Source: Candidatus Methanoplasma cognatum
GTDB lineage: Archaea > Thermoplasmatota > Thermoplasmata > Methanomassiliicoccales > Methanomethylophilaceae
Assembly: GCA_009777615.1 (NCBI GenBank)
Contig: WRLM01000002.1
Location: 203,673-267,672, forward strand
DNA length: 64,000 bases
Reading direction: 5' to 3'
Numbering within the stretch: position 1 is the first letter of the stretch; the number at the start of each line of letters is the position of its first letter. A program made the translations under genes and the position numbers. The notes beneath the pieces were generated by a model that was not told where the DNA came from, did no database searches, and worked only from the letters and a program-made list of their open reading frames with translations. Shown here one piece after another: positions 53,499 through 61,604 of this stretch.

Positions 53499-53664
53499 TG
53501 TATCTGCGGGAGGGCTGACCGAATACCCAACGGACACGCCGCCGGCTGATCCGTTGTCAAGGGACGGCCTCTTATGCCTTCTCTCAAGTACGGTCCGGCC
53601 GCGCTCAATTCTTAATCCACGCGCACTCTTGAAAGGACCGGAGGCCCGCCGCAGAACAAACAAA

Positions 53665-53675
53665 GTTTTATATAA
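53665..53675 (+). promoter_or_regulatory. TATA box of aspS
   Basis: TTTTATATAA lies about 50 bases before the aspS ATG. With initiation about 25 bases downstream it leaves a short leader that includes AGAGGT. Confidence 0.6.
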
Positions 53676-53719
53676 CGCAGTTCTTAGCCGGAATCCGTCA
53701 ACCTATAGAGGTACCAGCG

Positions 53720-55540
53720 ATGAGAAGGACCAACACATGCGGAGAGCTTAGGCCGGAGGACATAGGAAAGGAGGTCTGTCTTCAGGGCTGGGTAAGGTTC
53801 TCCAGAGACCACGGAGGAGTAGCCTTCGTCGACCTTGCCGACAGATACGGAATAACGCAGATAGTCTTTGATCCGGAAGATGTTCCGGCCGGAACGGACG
53901 TTAATTCCCTGTCGAATACCATGAGGGGGTTCGTCCGCGAGTCCGTAGTATCCGTCAGCGGCATTGTAAGAAAAAGGGTCGAGGGCACGGAGGACGGAAG
54001 GAACCCCACCGGAGATGTGGAGGTCCTCATCACAAGCGCGGAATTAATTAACAGATCAAGATCGCCGCCCTTCGAGCTCGGCGACCAAAAGGAAGGGGTG
54101 CTTCCCAACGAAGACACGAGAATGAGGTACAGGTACCTCGATCTCAGAAGAACGGAGATGATACAGGCCATGGAGACCCGGAGCAGGTTCCTCCATCTGG
54201 TCAGACAGTACATGAGCGAGAACGGGTTCCTTGAGATAGAAACGCCCATCCTCGCAAGATCCACCCCGGAAGGCGCCAGGGACTACCTGGTCCCGTCAAG
54301 GGTGCACCCCGGAACATTCTACGCCCTTCCCCAATCCCCCCAGCTTTTCAAACAGATGCTGATGGTCGGGAGCATGGACCGCTATTATCAGATAGCCAGA
54401 TGTTTCAGGGACGAGGATTCCAGGAAGGACCGCCAGCCGGAATTCACCCAGATAGACGTTGAGATGTCATTCGTCGACATGAAGGACATCCAGGATGCGG
54501 TGGAAGGCATGATCGCATACGTCTGGAAAGGCCTTTACGGCAAGGAGATAGAGATACCGTTCAAACGCATAGGATACAAAGAGGCCATGGAAACATACGG
54601 GTCGGACAAGCCGGACCTGAGGTATGGTCTTAAGTTCGTTTCGCTCACCGAGACGGTGAAGGACGCCCCCTATGATATATTCCAAAGGATACTCAAAGCG
54701 GGAGGGATGGTCGCCGGCATAAACCTGAAAGCGGACGTCGCCGGTGAACGCATAGGAAGGAACGACGTCGACAGATACATCGGCCAGGCTAAGAAGTTCG
54801 GCCTCGGCGGACTCACATGGATGAGATGCAAGGACGGCAAGCTCGAGAGCAACATCACGAAGTATTTCACACCGGAGATCCTGGAAGCGATCAAGAAGAA
54901 GATGAACGCGGAGGAGGGGGACCTTCTGTTCCTCATCGCCGGGCCCTGGAAATCCACTTACGAGGGAGGAGGGGCGCTGAGAAGGAAGCTGGCGGAGGAT
55001 CTGGAACTTATCCCGAAGGATGAGATGCAGTTCCTGTGGCTGGTGGACTGTCCCATGTTCGAGGTCGACCCGGTATCGGGGAAGCACGGCGCGTTCCACC
55101 ATCCTTTTGTTCTGCCGGAGAACGATCTGAACGACCCGTATGTGGGAGGGGCGTGCTTCGACCTCTGCCTGAACGGCAACGAACTCGGGTCAGGGTCGTT
55201 AAGGATACACGACCCGGAGATGCAGGCCGAAGTATTCAGGAAGATCGGCGTGGATGACGAGAGGATAGAGGCCGATTTCGGATTTTTCATAGAGGCCCTG
55301 GGTTACGGGGCGCCGCCCCACGGAGGCATAGCCCTGGGAGTGGACAGGTTCCTGGCGATACTTCTGGGTAAGGATACGATAAGAGATGTGATCGCATTCC
55401 CGAAGAACAAGAAGGCAGTGTCCCTCTTCGACAAGTCGCCCGCCAAGGTGGATGAGAAGAAACTGGAAGAGCTGCAGATAATGTCCTTGGCCATAGACGA
55501 TATCGACTTCGACGGCATGGAAGGCATCGACGAGGAGTGA
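53720..55540 (+). CDS. aspS: Aspartyl-tRNA synthetase, bacterial type
   Basis: The 606-residue class II synthetase is the long bacterial form with a GAD insertion, not the short archaeal one. Motifs are RSRFLHLVRQYMSENGFLEIETPIL (motif 1), YYQIARCFRDEDSRKDRQPEFTQIDVEMSF (motif 2) and GGIALGVDRFLAILLG (motif 3). PQSPQLFKQ lies before motif 2. With gatCAB nearby it is probably non-discriminating and supplies Asp-tRNA-Asn for amidation. An acidic C-terminal tail is present. Confidence 0.95.
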   Translation: MRRTNTCGELRPEDIGKEVCLQGWVRFSRDHGGVAFVDLADRYGITQIVFDPEDVPAGTDVNSLSNTMRGFVRESVVSVSGIVRKRVEGTEDGRNPTGDVEVLITSAELINRSRSPPFELGDQKEGVLPNEDTRMRYRYLDLRRTEMIQAMETRSRFLHLVRQYMSENGFLEIETPILARSTPEGARDYLVPSRVHPGTFYALPQSPQLFKQMLMVGSMDRYYQIARCFRDEDSRKDRQPEFTQIDVEMSFVDMKDIQDAVEGMIAYVWKGLYGKEIEIPFKRIGYKEAMETYGSDKPDLRYGLKFVSLTETVKDAPYDIFQRILKAGGMVAGINLKADVAGERIGRNDVDRYIGQAKKFGLGGLTWMRCKDGKLESNITKYFTPEILEAIKKKMNAEEGDLLFLIAGPWKSTYEGGGALRRKLAEDLELIPKDEMQFLWLVDCPMFEVDPVSGKHGAFHHPFVLPENDLNDPYVGGACFDLCLNGNELGSGSLRIHDPEMQAEVFRKIGVDDERIEADFGFFIEALGYGAPPHGGIALGVDRFLAILLGKDTIRDVIAFPKNKKAVSLFDKSPAKVDEKKLEELQIMSLAIDDIDFDGMEGIDEE

Positions 55541-55589
55541 ACAGCATCTCCCGATAATATCTCGGCGCTTGAGCCTGACCTTCTAAGTT

Positions 55590-55657
55590 AAAACGCTTGT
55601 TTATCTATTTTCCAAGCAAAAACGCTTGTTAATTAATTATACAAGCGAAAACGCTTG
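55590..55657. promoter_or_regulatory. Three phased AAAACGCTTG operators before satD
   Basis: AAAACGCTTG occurs at 55590-55599, 55619-55628 and 55648-55657, exactly 29 bases apart. The second and third are palindromes (CAAGC/GCTTG and CAAGCGAAAACGCTTG). They end 29 bases before the satD-like ATG. Cooperative repression is inferred, perhaps by the gene's own C-terminal HTH. Confidence 0.75.
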
Positions 55658-55686
55658 AATACTTGTAAGTAATATCTCCGTTCAAA

Positions 55687-56523
55687 ATGATAAACGCCGC
55701 ATTCATCCTTGACATAAGGAACTCCAGGGACATGAAGAAAGGAGAGAGGATCGACGCACAGGAGAGACTCTCAGATGCAGCCGACCTTGCCAACAGCGTT
55801 TACGGAAAAAGTATAAGGTATAAGCTGGACTTTTCGGCAGGCGACAGCATACAGGGACTGTTCACAACCCCTTCGTCCGCAATCTGCTGCTACACCCTTA
55901 TACGGTCCGCGGTCCACCCATACAGGATACGGTGCGGGATAGGTGTCGGAGACCTGATTGATATGCCGTATAAAGACAGCAACAGGATGGACGGTTCCTC
56001 ATATCATAACGCACGCGATGCGTTGTCATCCTCAAAGGATGGCGGGCGTGAGGTGCTTTTCAGATCGGAAGGCAGCGGAGACCCCTTTGTGAACCAGTAC
56101 CTCATGGCCGCGCACACACTGATGTCAAAGCAAAGCTACAAACAGGGAATAATCAACAATCTTGTGTTCTTACTGAACCCCCTAGCGGCCCCCGATTCAA
56201 ACGGGAGCGAATATTATAAGAAAATATCCGGATTCGTAGGCATGAGTATTGACCAATACGGGGCAGGCAGGGAAACGCAGGGCAGACAAACGCTAGCTGA
56301 TCTCTTCGAAGAACCCCCAGTCGGGCAGAACGGGACCGGCCTTAGTTTCAATGAGAGAACGATCGGCAGGAGTATCCCGGCAAGGATCGGCGACATGCTC
56401 GGCGTGTCTTCGGAGAATATCCGCCAGATGATAGTAAAAGGGGACATAGAGATGGTCCGTTCTCTATTTATAAGCGCGTCTTTGATAGCTGAGCACTTTT
56501 CGAATGGTGAAAAAACATGCTGA
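55687..56523 (+). CDS. SatD-family protein
   Basis: The 278-residue protein matches the SatD family: FILDIRNSRDM, KLDFSAGDSIQGLF, HPYRIRCGIGVGDL and SSYHNARDAL. This nucleotidyl-cyclase-like fold is of unclear function. Its end has an HTH-like segment (IPARIGDMLGVSSENIRQMI). It overlaps the next membrane-protein gene by seven bases, so the two probably work together. Confidence 0.75.
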   Translation: MINAAFILDIRNSRDMKKGERIDAQERLSDAADLANSVYGKSIRYKLDFSAGDSIQGLFTTPSSAICCYTLIRSAVHPYRIRCGIGVGDLIDMPYKDSNRMDGSSYHNARDALSSSKDGGREVLFRSEGSGDPFVNQYLMAAHTLMSKQSYKQGIINNLVFLLNPLAAPDSNGSEYYKKISGFVGMSIDQYGAGRETQGRQTLADLFEEPPVGQNGTGLSFNERTIGRSIPARIGDMLGVSSENIRQMIVKGDIEMVRSLFISASLIAEHFSNGEKTC

Positions 56524-57257
56524 ATTACATACTCATCATAGCCGCCTATCTGATCGGAGCCTTTTATCTGCAAAGATTCAAGGGCCCCTTCGGTCCGGAA
56601 AACAAGGGAAGAGACTATGCCGTCTCCCTGCTCCTGTACGCTGTTCCATTTATAGTCCCAGTCTTAATGATATCAGATACGCTGACGGATGTGCTCATCT
56701 ATTTTCTTTTCGTTGCGGTGACGCATAATATCTGCCTGATCGGCCGCGGCCCGTTCGAAGCAAAAAAAGGTGGACTCACCATTTTCGCTCTCACCAACGT
56801 ACTGAACGTTGCAATGCTCCTGATGACGGTGTATGTCCTTTTCTCCGGAAGCGAGATCTACGACTGGGTAACTGAGGCGCTCTCGTCGGCGTTCGGCGAC
56901 AGGGCCGATTTCTACCTGTATCTCCTGCTGTCGCTGCTGATCTGCGCGGCCCCCTCATCGGAGTTCGTCAGACGGGTGCTGGATCATCCCCGTCTGTTCA
57001 GCGCCCATTGCGAAGAGGAGACCGGCAATGATGAAGCGGGTCTCGGCTCGGCGATAGGTATCTGCGAGAGGATCATAGTCCTGATCCTGGGGTCCATGGG
57101 AGGATATACGGCGATCGCGTTCGTCATCGCGGCAAAATCCCTTGCCAGACTTGAGCAGTTCAAGGAACGGTCCTTTGCGGAAAGATTCATCATAGGTACG
57201 TTCAGCAGCATACTGATCCCGATAATACTGCTCTTCATAATGTGGCAGATATTCTGA
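56517..57257 (+). CDS. Polytopic membrane protein paired with SatD (DUF3307-like)
   Basis: The 246-residue protein has about six hydrophobic helices (MLNYILIIAAYLIGAF, LLLYAVPFIVPVLMI, LTNVLNVAMLLMTVYVLF, LYLLLSLLICA, CERIIVLILGSMGGYTAIAFVIAA and the last ILIPIILLFIMWQIF). Its position right after a SatD gene matches the SatD/DUF3307 pairing seen in bacteria. Function is unknown; the family name is from memory of that pairing. Confidence 0.65.
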   Translation: MLNYILIIAAYLIGAFYLQRFKGPFGPENKGRDYAVSLLLYAVPFIVPVLMISDTLTDVLIYFLFVAVTHNICLIGRGPFEAKKGGLTIFALTNVLNVAMLLMTVYVLFSGSEIYDWVTEALSSAFGDRADFYLYLLLSLLICAAPSSEFVRRVLDHPRLFSAHCEEETGNDEAGLGSAIGICERIIVLILGSMGGYTAIAFVIAAKSLARLEQFKERSFAERFIIGTFSSILIPIILLFIMWQIF

Positions 57258-57292
57258 CCCGCTTGTCGTGCGGTCTGTCCGCGAGACGGGGT

Positions 57293-58633
57293 TCAGAGCC
57301 TCGAATTCAGCGCGTTCTTTGTTGCCGAGACTATGTCCGATGAGGAGTATTTTCCTCCTGTTTCCTTCATCACATGGCCGATGACGCGGTTGAGCGCCTT
57401 TTCGTTCTTCTTTATCTCTTCGATGATCTCGGGATGCGCGTCAAGGTAGCCGTCTATTATCTGGCTCAGATCGGCGCTCTGTTCCTTTATGGCAGCGGCG
57501 TCCCTTCCGGTCATGTATGAGTTCAGCTCCATGTCCGCCTCGACGTCCGTTATCTTACCATCCTCAAGTTTTTTGAGTATCCCGGCGATCCCCTCCGGAT
57601 CCTTCCCGGAGGCCTCGAATGCTTTCCAGTTAGAGCTCACCGCCCCCCTGGTCCATGATACCGCCGTTTTAACGGACCCGGTCGCTTTCGCTATCATCTC
57701 GAACACTTCCGCAAGGCCGATGGAGGTAGAGACGATCTGATCCGCCGTCTTCCCGTCAATGCCGTATTCTTTGCTGAGCCTTGCCGCTGTCTGAGCCGGG
57801 CTTTCTTTGATCGTAATGGACCTTGCGAGATCCCCGATGTGGAACAGTCCGAGATCCGGCTCATGGATGTAGCCGTAGTCAGACTCATATTCTTTCTTTC
57901 TCACGGAGAACGTCACTCCTCTTTCCTCATCGAAACCTCTGGTCTCCCTCTCGACCTTCCCTCCGGCCTTCAGGACCTTCGTCTGCCTTACGGCCTCGAA
58001 GGTCAGCGCCCTCTCCACGTTCTTCAGGCCGCTGACGTTCTTCACTTCCACTCTCTCCTTTCCGATGGATATGTTACAGTCGCACCTGATGCTCCTTTCC
58101 CCGTCGTCCGGAAGGTCTATCGTGTGGCGGATGTCTATTATCAGCTGTCTGAGGAACTCCCTCGCTTCTGCCGGCGTGGTGAAGTCCGGCTCGGTGACTA
58201 TCTCCGTTAGAGGGGTCCCGGCCCTGTTGTAGTCCACAAGCGACGATTGGTCCCCGAACCTCTTTGTTTTTCCGGGGTCTTCCTCAAGCTGTATCTTCGT
58301 GATCCTGATGGGCCTCTTTCCGTTCATGTAATAGACGCCTTTCTTTCCGACAGGGTTCTCGTACTGGGTTATCTGTGTGCCCTTGCTCATGTCCGGGTAG
58401 AAGTATACCTTCCTGGAGAACCACATGGTGTCGGGTATCTCGCAGTTCAGCATCTTTGCCAGCTTTATCCCGTATTCCACGGCCTTTCTGTTCATCACGG
58501 GCTTGGTCCCGGGCATACCCAGACATCCCGGGCACACGTGGGTGTTGGGACCTTCGGCGTCCGTCGTCGGACAGGAGCAGAACATCTTTGACCTGGTGGG
58601 AAGCTGCACATGGATCTCCAATCCGATCATCAT
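57293..58633 (-). CDS. gatB: Asp-tRNA(Asn)/Glu-tRNA(Gln) amidotransferase subunit B
   Basis: GatB phosphorylates the mischarged tRNA acyl group and accepts ammonia. The 446-residue protein has MIGLEIHVQLPTRSKMFCSC with part of the zinc site, and NTHVCPGCLGMPGTKPVMN. SLVDYNRAGTPLTEIVTEPD and the C-terminal YqeY-like tail complete it. ATGATG at 58633 overlaps the gatA stop. The upstream frame to 58675 is not conserved. Confidence 0.95.
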   Translation of the reverse strand: MMIGLEIHVQLPTRSKMFCSCPTTDAEGPNTHVCPGCLGMPGTKPVMNRKAVEYGIKLAKMLNCEIPDTMWFSRKVYFYPDMSKGTQITQYENPVGKKGVYYMNGKRPIRITKIQLEEDPGKTKRFGDQSSLVDYNRAGTPLTEIVTEPDFTTPAEAREFLRQLIIDIRHTIDLPDDGERSIRCDCNISIGKERVEVKNVSGLKNVERALTFEAVRQTKVLKAGGKVERETRGFDEERGVTFSVRKKEYESDYGYIHEPDLGLFHIGDLARSITIKESPAQTAARLSKEYGIDGKTADQIVSTSIGLAEVFEMIAKATGSVKTAVSWTRGAVSSNWKAFEASGKDPEGIAGILKKLEDGKITDVEADMELNSYMTGRDAAAIKEQSADLSQIIDGYLDAHPEIIEEIKKNEKALNRVIGHVMKETGGKYSSSDIVSATKNALNSRL

Positions 58634-59952
58634 AGCGATACCTCCGGGCGCCTTGCGGTAAAGGCCGATCCCCATTCTTTTGCGAATGTCAGCAGGAGAT
58701 CCTCCATCCAGTGGTCGGTGACCGCCTGCATTCCGATCGGCATCCCGCTTTCGCTGTAGCCGCAGGGAATCGACATGTGAGGCATGCCAGCTACGTTCGG
58801 AGGCAGGGACAGACGGTTGGCGTCATATGTCTCGGTGAACGTCATCTTCGATATTTCGCCGAATCTTGGGGAGACGAACGGCATCGTGGGGGTGAGAACG
58901 GCGTCATGGTCCGCAAGGACCTTTTTGTAAGACGATATCATATGCAGCCGGACCCTGAGCGCTTTAAGATAGTACTTCTCTCTCATCCCGGCCATCCTGA
59001 CATATGTTCCCAGGATGATCCTTTTCTTCGCTTCCTCTCCGAAGTGCTCCGTCCTGATGCGCGTGAAATAATCATCGAACTTGAGGGAAAGGTCGCCGTC
59101 CTGCTGACCGTACCTCATCCCCACATAGCTCGCAAGGTTCGTGGACGCTTCGGACACTTCGAGCGCGTAGTAAACGGGAACGGCATACTTCAGAGAAGGC
59201 ATGCTTATCATGTCTATTTCGATGCCCATTCCTTTCAGAGTATCCAGCGACGACATGAAACATGAAACGACGTCTTTGCTTACTCCGGCAAGAGAATCTT
59301 CCGGCACAGCTATCGATCTTATCTTCCTGCCTTTAAGCTCAAGCTCAGGCTGAGAGCATGACGTCGGGTCCCGAGGGTCCTTTCCGGAGATGGTCCGGAG
59401 CGTCTCGGCGATCCTGCCCGGGTCCGAAGACAAGATCCCGACGCTGTCCAGGGAGTTGCAGCAGTCTATCGCCCCGTACCTCGACACTCTGCCGTAGGTG
59501 GGGACGAGACCGTACACCCCGCAGAAACTTGCGGGGCAGGTAACTGAACCTCCGGTCGCCACTCCCAATGAGACATGATCCTGTATGACGGCAGCGGCGC
59601 ACGCCGCTCCGCCGGACGAACCGCCGCATGATCTTTCAAGGTCGTAGGGATTCCTGGGAACGCCGAACGGGGAATAAGTGCCGAAGGATCCGAACCCGAA
59701 CTCATCCATGTTGGTCTTTCCTATGAGCTTCCCTCCGGATGCTTTCATCTTTTCGATCACGGCCGCGTCGAACGGCGGACGGTATCCCTCAAGGATTCTG
59801 GAGCCGCACTTAGTCTCCATGTCCTTGGACGTAAGGCAGTCCTTGGCGGAAAAATGGAACTTTGGATCTCCGGTATCGGCGCCGGAGGCGATGCAGCTGA
59901 ACATTGAGTACTTGCCGTTAAGCTTCGGGAGCGAGGTTAAGACGTCCCTCAT
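58630..59952 (-). CDS. gatA: Amidotransferase subunit A
   Basis: GatA is the glutaminase. The 440-residue amidase-signature protein has the catalytic lysine in FHFSAKDCLTSK, a cis-serine/nucleophile region in CGGSSGGAACAAA and VATGGSVTCPASFCGVYGLVPTYGRVSRYG. The N-terminal part before the lysine is shorter than in many bacterial GatA. ATG overlaps the gatC stop. Confidence 0.93.
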   Translation of the reverse strand: MRDVLTSLPKLNGKYSMFSCIASGADTGDPKFHFSAKDCLTSKDMETKCGSRILEGYRPPFDAAVIEKMKASGGKLIGKTNMDEFGFGSFGTYSPFGVPRNPYDLERSCGGSSGGAACAAAVIQDHVSLGVATGGSVTCPASFCGVYGLVPTYGRVSRYGAIDCCNSLDSVGILSSDPGRIAETLRTISGKDPRDPTSCSQPELELKGRKIRSIAVPEDSLAGVSKDVVSCFMSSLDTLKGMGIEIDMISMPSLKYAVPVYYALEVSEASTNLASYVGMRYGQQDGDLSLKFDDYFTRIRTEHFGEEAKKRIILGTYVRMAGMREKYYLKALRVRLHMISSYKKVLADHDAVLTPTMPFVSPRFGEISKMTFTETYDANRLSLPPNVAGMPHMSIPCGYSESGMPIGMQAVTDHWMEDLLLTFAKEWGSAFTARRPEVSL

Positions 59953-60221
59953 AGCAGTCTCGGCCCCCTGACATAGTTCTCGTAGGTCTTCATATCCTTC
60001 AGAAGCTCGTACGGGTCGATGAAGATGCCCGGCTCGTCGTCCCTGAGGGCGTCAGCGACATCTGTCGGGTTGATACAATAGCCGTCCTCTTCGGGAGCCC
60101 CGTCAAGTGTGTCGAAACGATCAAGCATGTCGCCCAGCCATTTGCAGTATCTTTCAAGTTCTTCATCGCTGAGCGCAAGGTGTGCGGACTTCGCAACCTT
60201 TTTCACGGTCTCTTCGTCCAT
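59949..60221 (-). CDS. gatC: Amidotransferase subunit C
   Basis: The 90-residue GatC stabilises the GatAB complex. It has the helix VKKVAKSAHLALSDEELERYCKWLGDMLDRFDTLD and a C-terminal extended belt (DEPGIFIDPYELLKDM). It heads the gatC-gatA-gatB operon. A hairpin immediately upstream covers its ribosome-binding site. AATAATATAAT near 60250-60261 is the likely TATA box. Confidence 0.92.
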   Translation of the reverse strand: MDEETVKKVAKSAHLALSDEELERYCKWLGDMLDRFDTLDGAPEEDGYCINPTDVADALRDDEPGIFIDPYELLKDMKTYENYVRGPRLL

Positions 60222-60239
60222 ATGAGGTCAAAACCTCAT
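60222..60239 (-). promoter_or_regulatory. Hairpin covering the gatC ribosome-binding site
   Basis: Minus-strand ATGAGGT-TTTG-ACCTCAT is a perfect 7-bp stem-loop directly before the gatC ATG. Its 5' arm contains GAGGT, the only Shine-Dalgarno-like sequence, so folding would hide it. Translational control is inferred. Confidence 0.6.
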
Positions 60240-60427
60240 CGTCCCCTTTGATTATATTATTTCCGAGTTAAGGTCTGTCGCCGCCGTCGGAACGCGGCGG
60301 TATCGATACCTGCGCTCCGTACGCCCTGTTTCCTTCTGAGATATCTGGTTTGGACCCGCGATCCTCCCGTCAGGCAGGCATGCTTCCAATTCTTCAGGTT
60401 ATAGTCGCTGCGTGGATTTTTTGATGT

Positions 60428-60526
60428 GTTTTCAATGTTCCAAAATATGTATCAACTATCGTTTTCAATGTTCCAAAATATGTATCAACCGTTATTTTCA
60501 AAGTCCTAAAATATGTATAGCAGTAC
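60428..60526. repeat. Three 33-bp tandem repeats
   Basis: Units start at 60428, 60461 and 60494. The first two share TTTTCAATGTTCC followed by AAAATATGTATCAAC; the third is degenerate. They lie just upstream of an ATPase gene remnant and have the same 33-base period as the fic operator. A minus-strand frame (60394-60636) only reads the repeat as 11-residue repeats and is not called a gene. Confidence 0.85.
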
Positions 60527-60570
60527 CGTAATACATCTATCTGGAATGCAAATTTCACAGGAGTCGGTTT

Positions 60571-60739
60571 ATGCTTAGAAGAAATATCATGGATACGCTT
60601 GTGGAATGGAAGAACGGTCTCCCTAGATGAATTCATAAAAAGATACGATCCTCCCTGCGCCCTGAAGTTCGTATCAGGGAATGTAGGCGAACGGGGGAAG
60701 AAACTGACGCTGCCGCTTTACATGGCGATGTTCTTGTGA
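60571..60739 (+). pseudogene. Remnant of a DUF4143 AAA+ ATPase
   Basis: ATG 60571 opens MLRRNIMDTLVEWKNGLPR, the usual start of these ATPases, then stops. In another frame DEFIKRYDPPCALKFVSGNVG...LTLPLYMAMFL is a typical C-terminal end, closing with TGA 60737-60739. The roughly 350 central residues, including Walker motifs, are gone. The tandem repeats upstream were probably its operator. Confidence 0.75.
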
Positions 60740-60913
60740 ATCTGCGGATCGGAACAAAAGCGAACGGAGGTGGGTCCAAACCCGGCGGCGAGGTAAGAAT
60801 CCATTATGATCGTTTCTATGAGTACGGAGCCTCAGCGTCCATCTCCGAGCTCTTATTCTGCATAATCAAGGTAACAGCCCGGGCCAACTTGTAATGTGCG
60901 GCCCGGATCCGGA

Positions 60914-61468
60914 TCACGGTTCATCATACAGTATCAGCCCGTAGAGGGTCATGCCGTCCTTTCTGAACTCGAAATCTATGCTGTTCTCTTTCATGTATTC
61001 GTCCATCATTATCCCATAGGCGGCTATTGACGCCATCCTCTGGTCCGGGAACCTGCACGGATCGTCAGGGTATGAGCATTCTCCGCAGTATTTGCAGCCG
61101 CCGTCGGAAAGAGGCATCGCTCTGCAACCTTCCGCTCTCAGCGCGTTGCCGAAACTTCTGCACACATCCTGATGTTCAAGGCAGAGCTTTTTGAGAAGGT
61201 CACGATCGTTCAGATCAATGTTGTCGAATCTCTTTATGAGGATCGCGGCTTTTGAAAAGCTTTTCACAAGATCCAGGCAGTCCGTCTCGGTGCCCGCGCC
61301 GGGAGGGCACCCCCAGGTCACGCCGTACGCGCCGCAGGTGTTCTCCGCGCACAGTTCCCTGCATTTTTTCATCGAACGGGCGTCAGGAGAGGGCAGACCT
61401 ATATTTTTAAAGGAATAACCGGCCGCCGCAGGGTCTTTTGACACAGTTTCCCAAACTTTTCCTATCAT
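60914..61468 (-). CDS. DUF2284 cysteine-rich metal-binding protein
   Basis: The 184-residue protein has many cysteines: CRELCAENTCGAYGVTWGCPPG, then CKYCGECSYPDDPCRFP. This is the DUF2284 pattern, probably binding Fe-S or other metal. Function is unknown. ATG 61468 is about 25-30 bases from a TATA-like GTTATATACG (61490-61499), so the mRNA may be leaderless. Confidence 0.85.
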   Translation of the reverse strand: MIGKVWETVSKDPAAAGYSFKNIGLPSPDARSMKKCRELCAENTCGAYGVTWGCPPGAGTETDCLDLVKSFSKAAILIKRFDNIDLNDRDLLKKLCLEHQDVCRSFGNALRAEGCRAMPLSDGGCKYCGECSYPDDPCRFPDQRMASIAAYGIMMDEYMKENSIDFEFRKDGMTLYGLILYDEP

Positions 61469-61573
61469 GCTCAGACATATTCCGGGAGGGTTATATACGT
61501 AACTTTGCCGCAGGCGGACGGCCGCCACGATAAATTATATACTCTACATAGGATGATATTTTTTAAGGGAAGA

Positions 61574-61593
61574 CCGGAGCGGGAACGCTCCGG
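61574..61593 (+). promoter_or_regulatory. 5'-leader hairpin of the surface-repeat gene
   Basis: CCGGAGCG-GGAA-CGCTCCGG is a perfect 8-bp stem with a GGAA tetraloop, just before the GGAGGAGAGG ribosome-binding site. It may stabilise the mRNA or control translation. Confidence 0.55.
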
Positions 61594-61604
61594 GAGGAGA
61601 GGAC

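Noticed and set aside
60428..60526. Possible CRISPR array
   Set aside because: The units are contiguous 33-bp tandem repeats with no unique spacers, only three copies and no cas genes nearby.
60394..60636. 80-residue minus-strand frame with 11-residue repeats (TYFGTLKTIVD)
   Set aside because: It only translates the 33-bp DNA repeats and overlaps an ATPase remnant; no ribosome-binding site or family resemblance.
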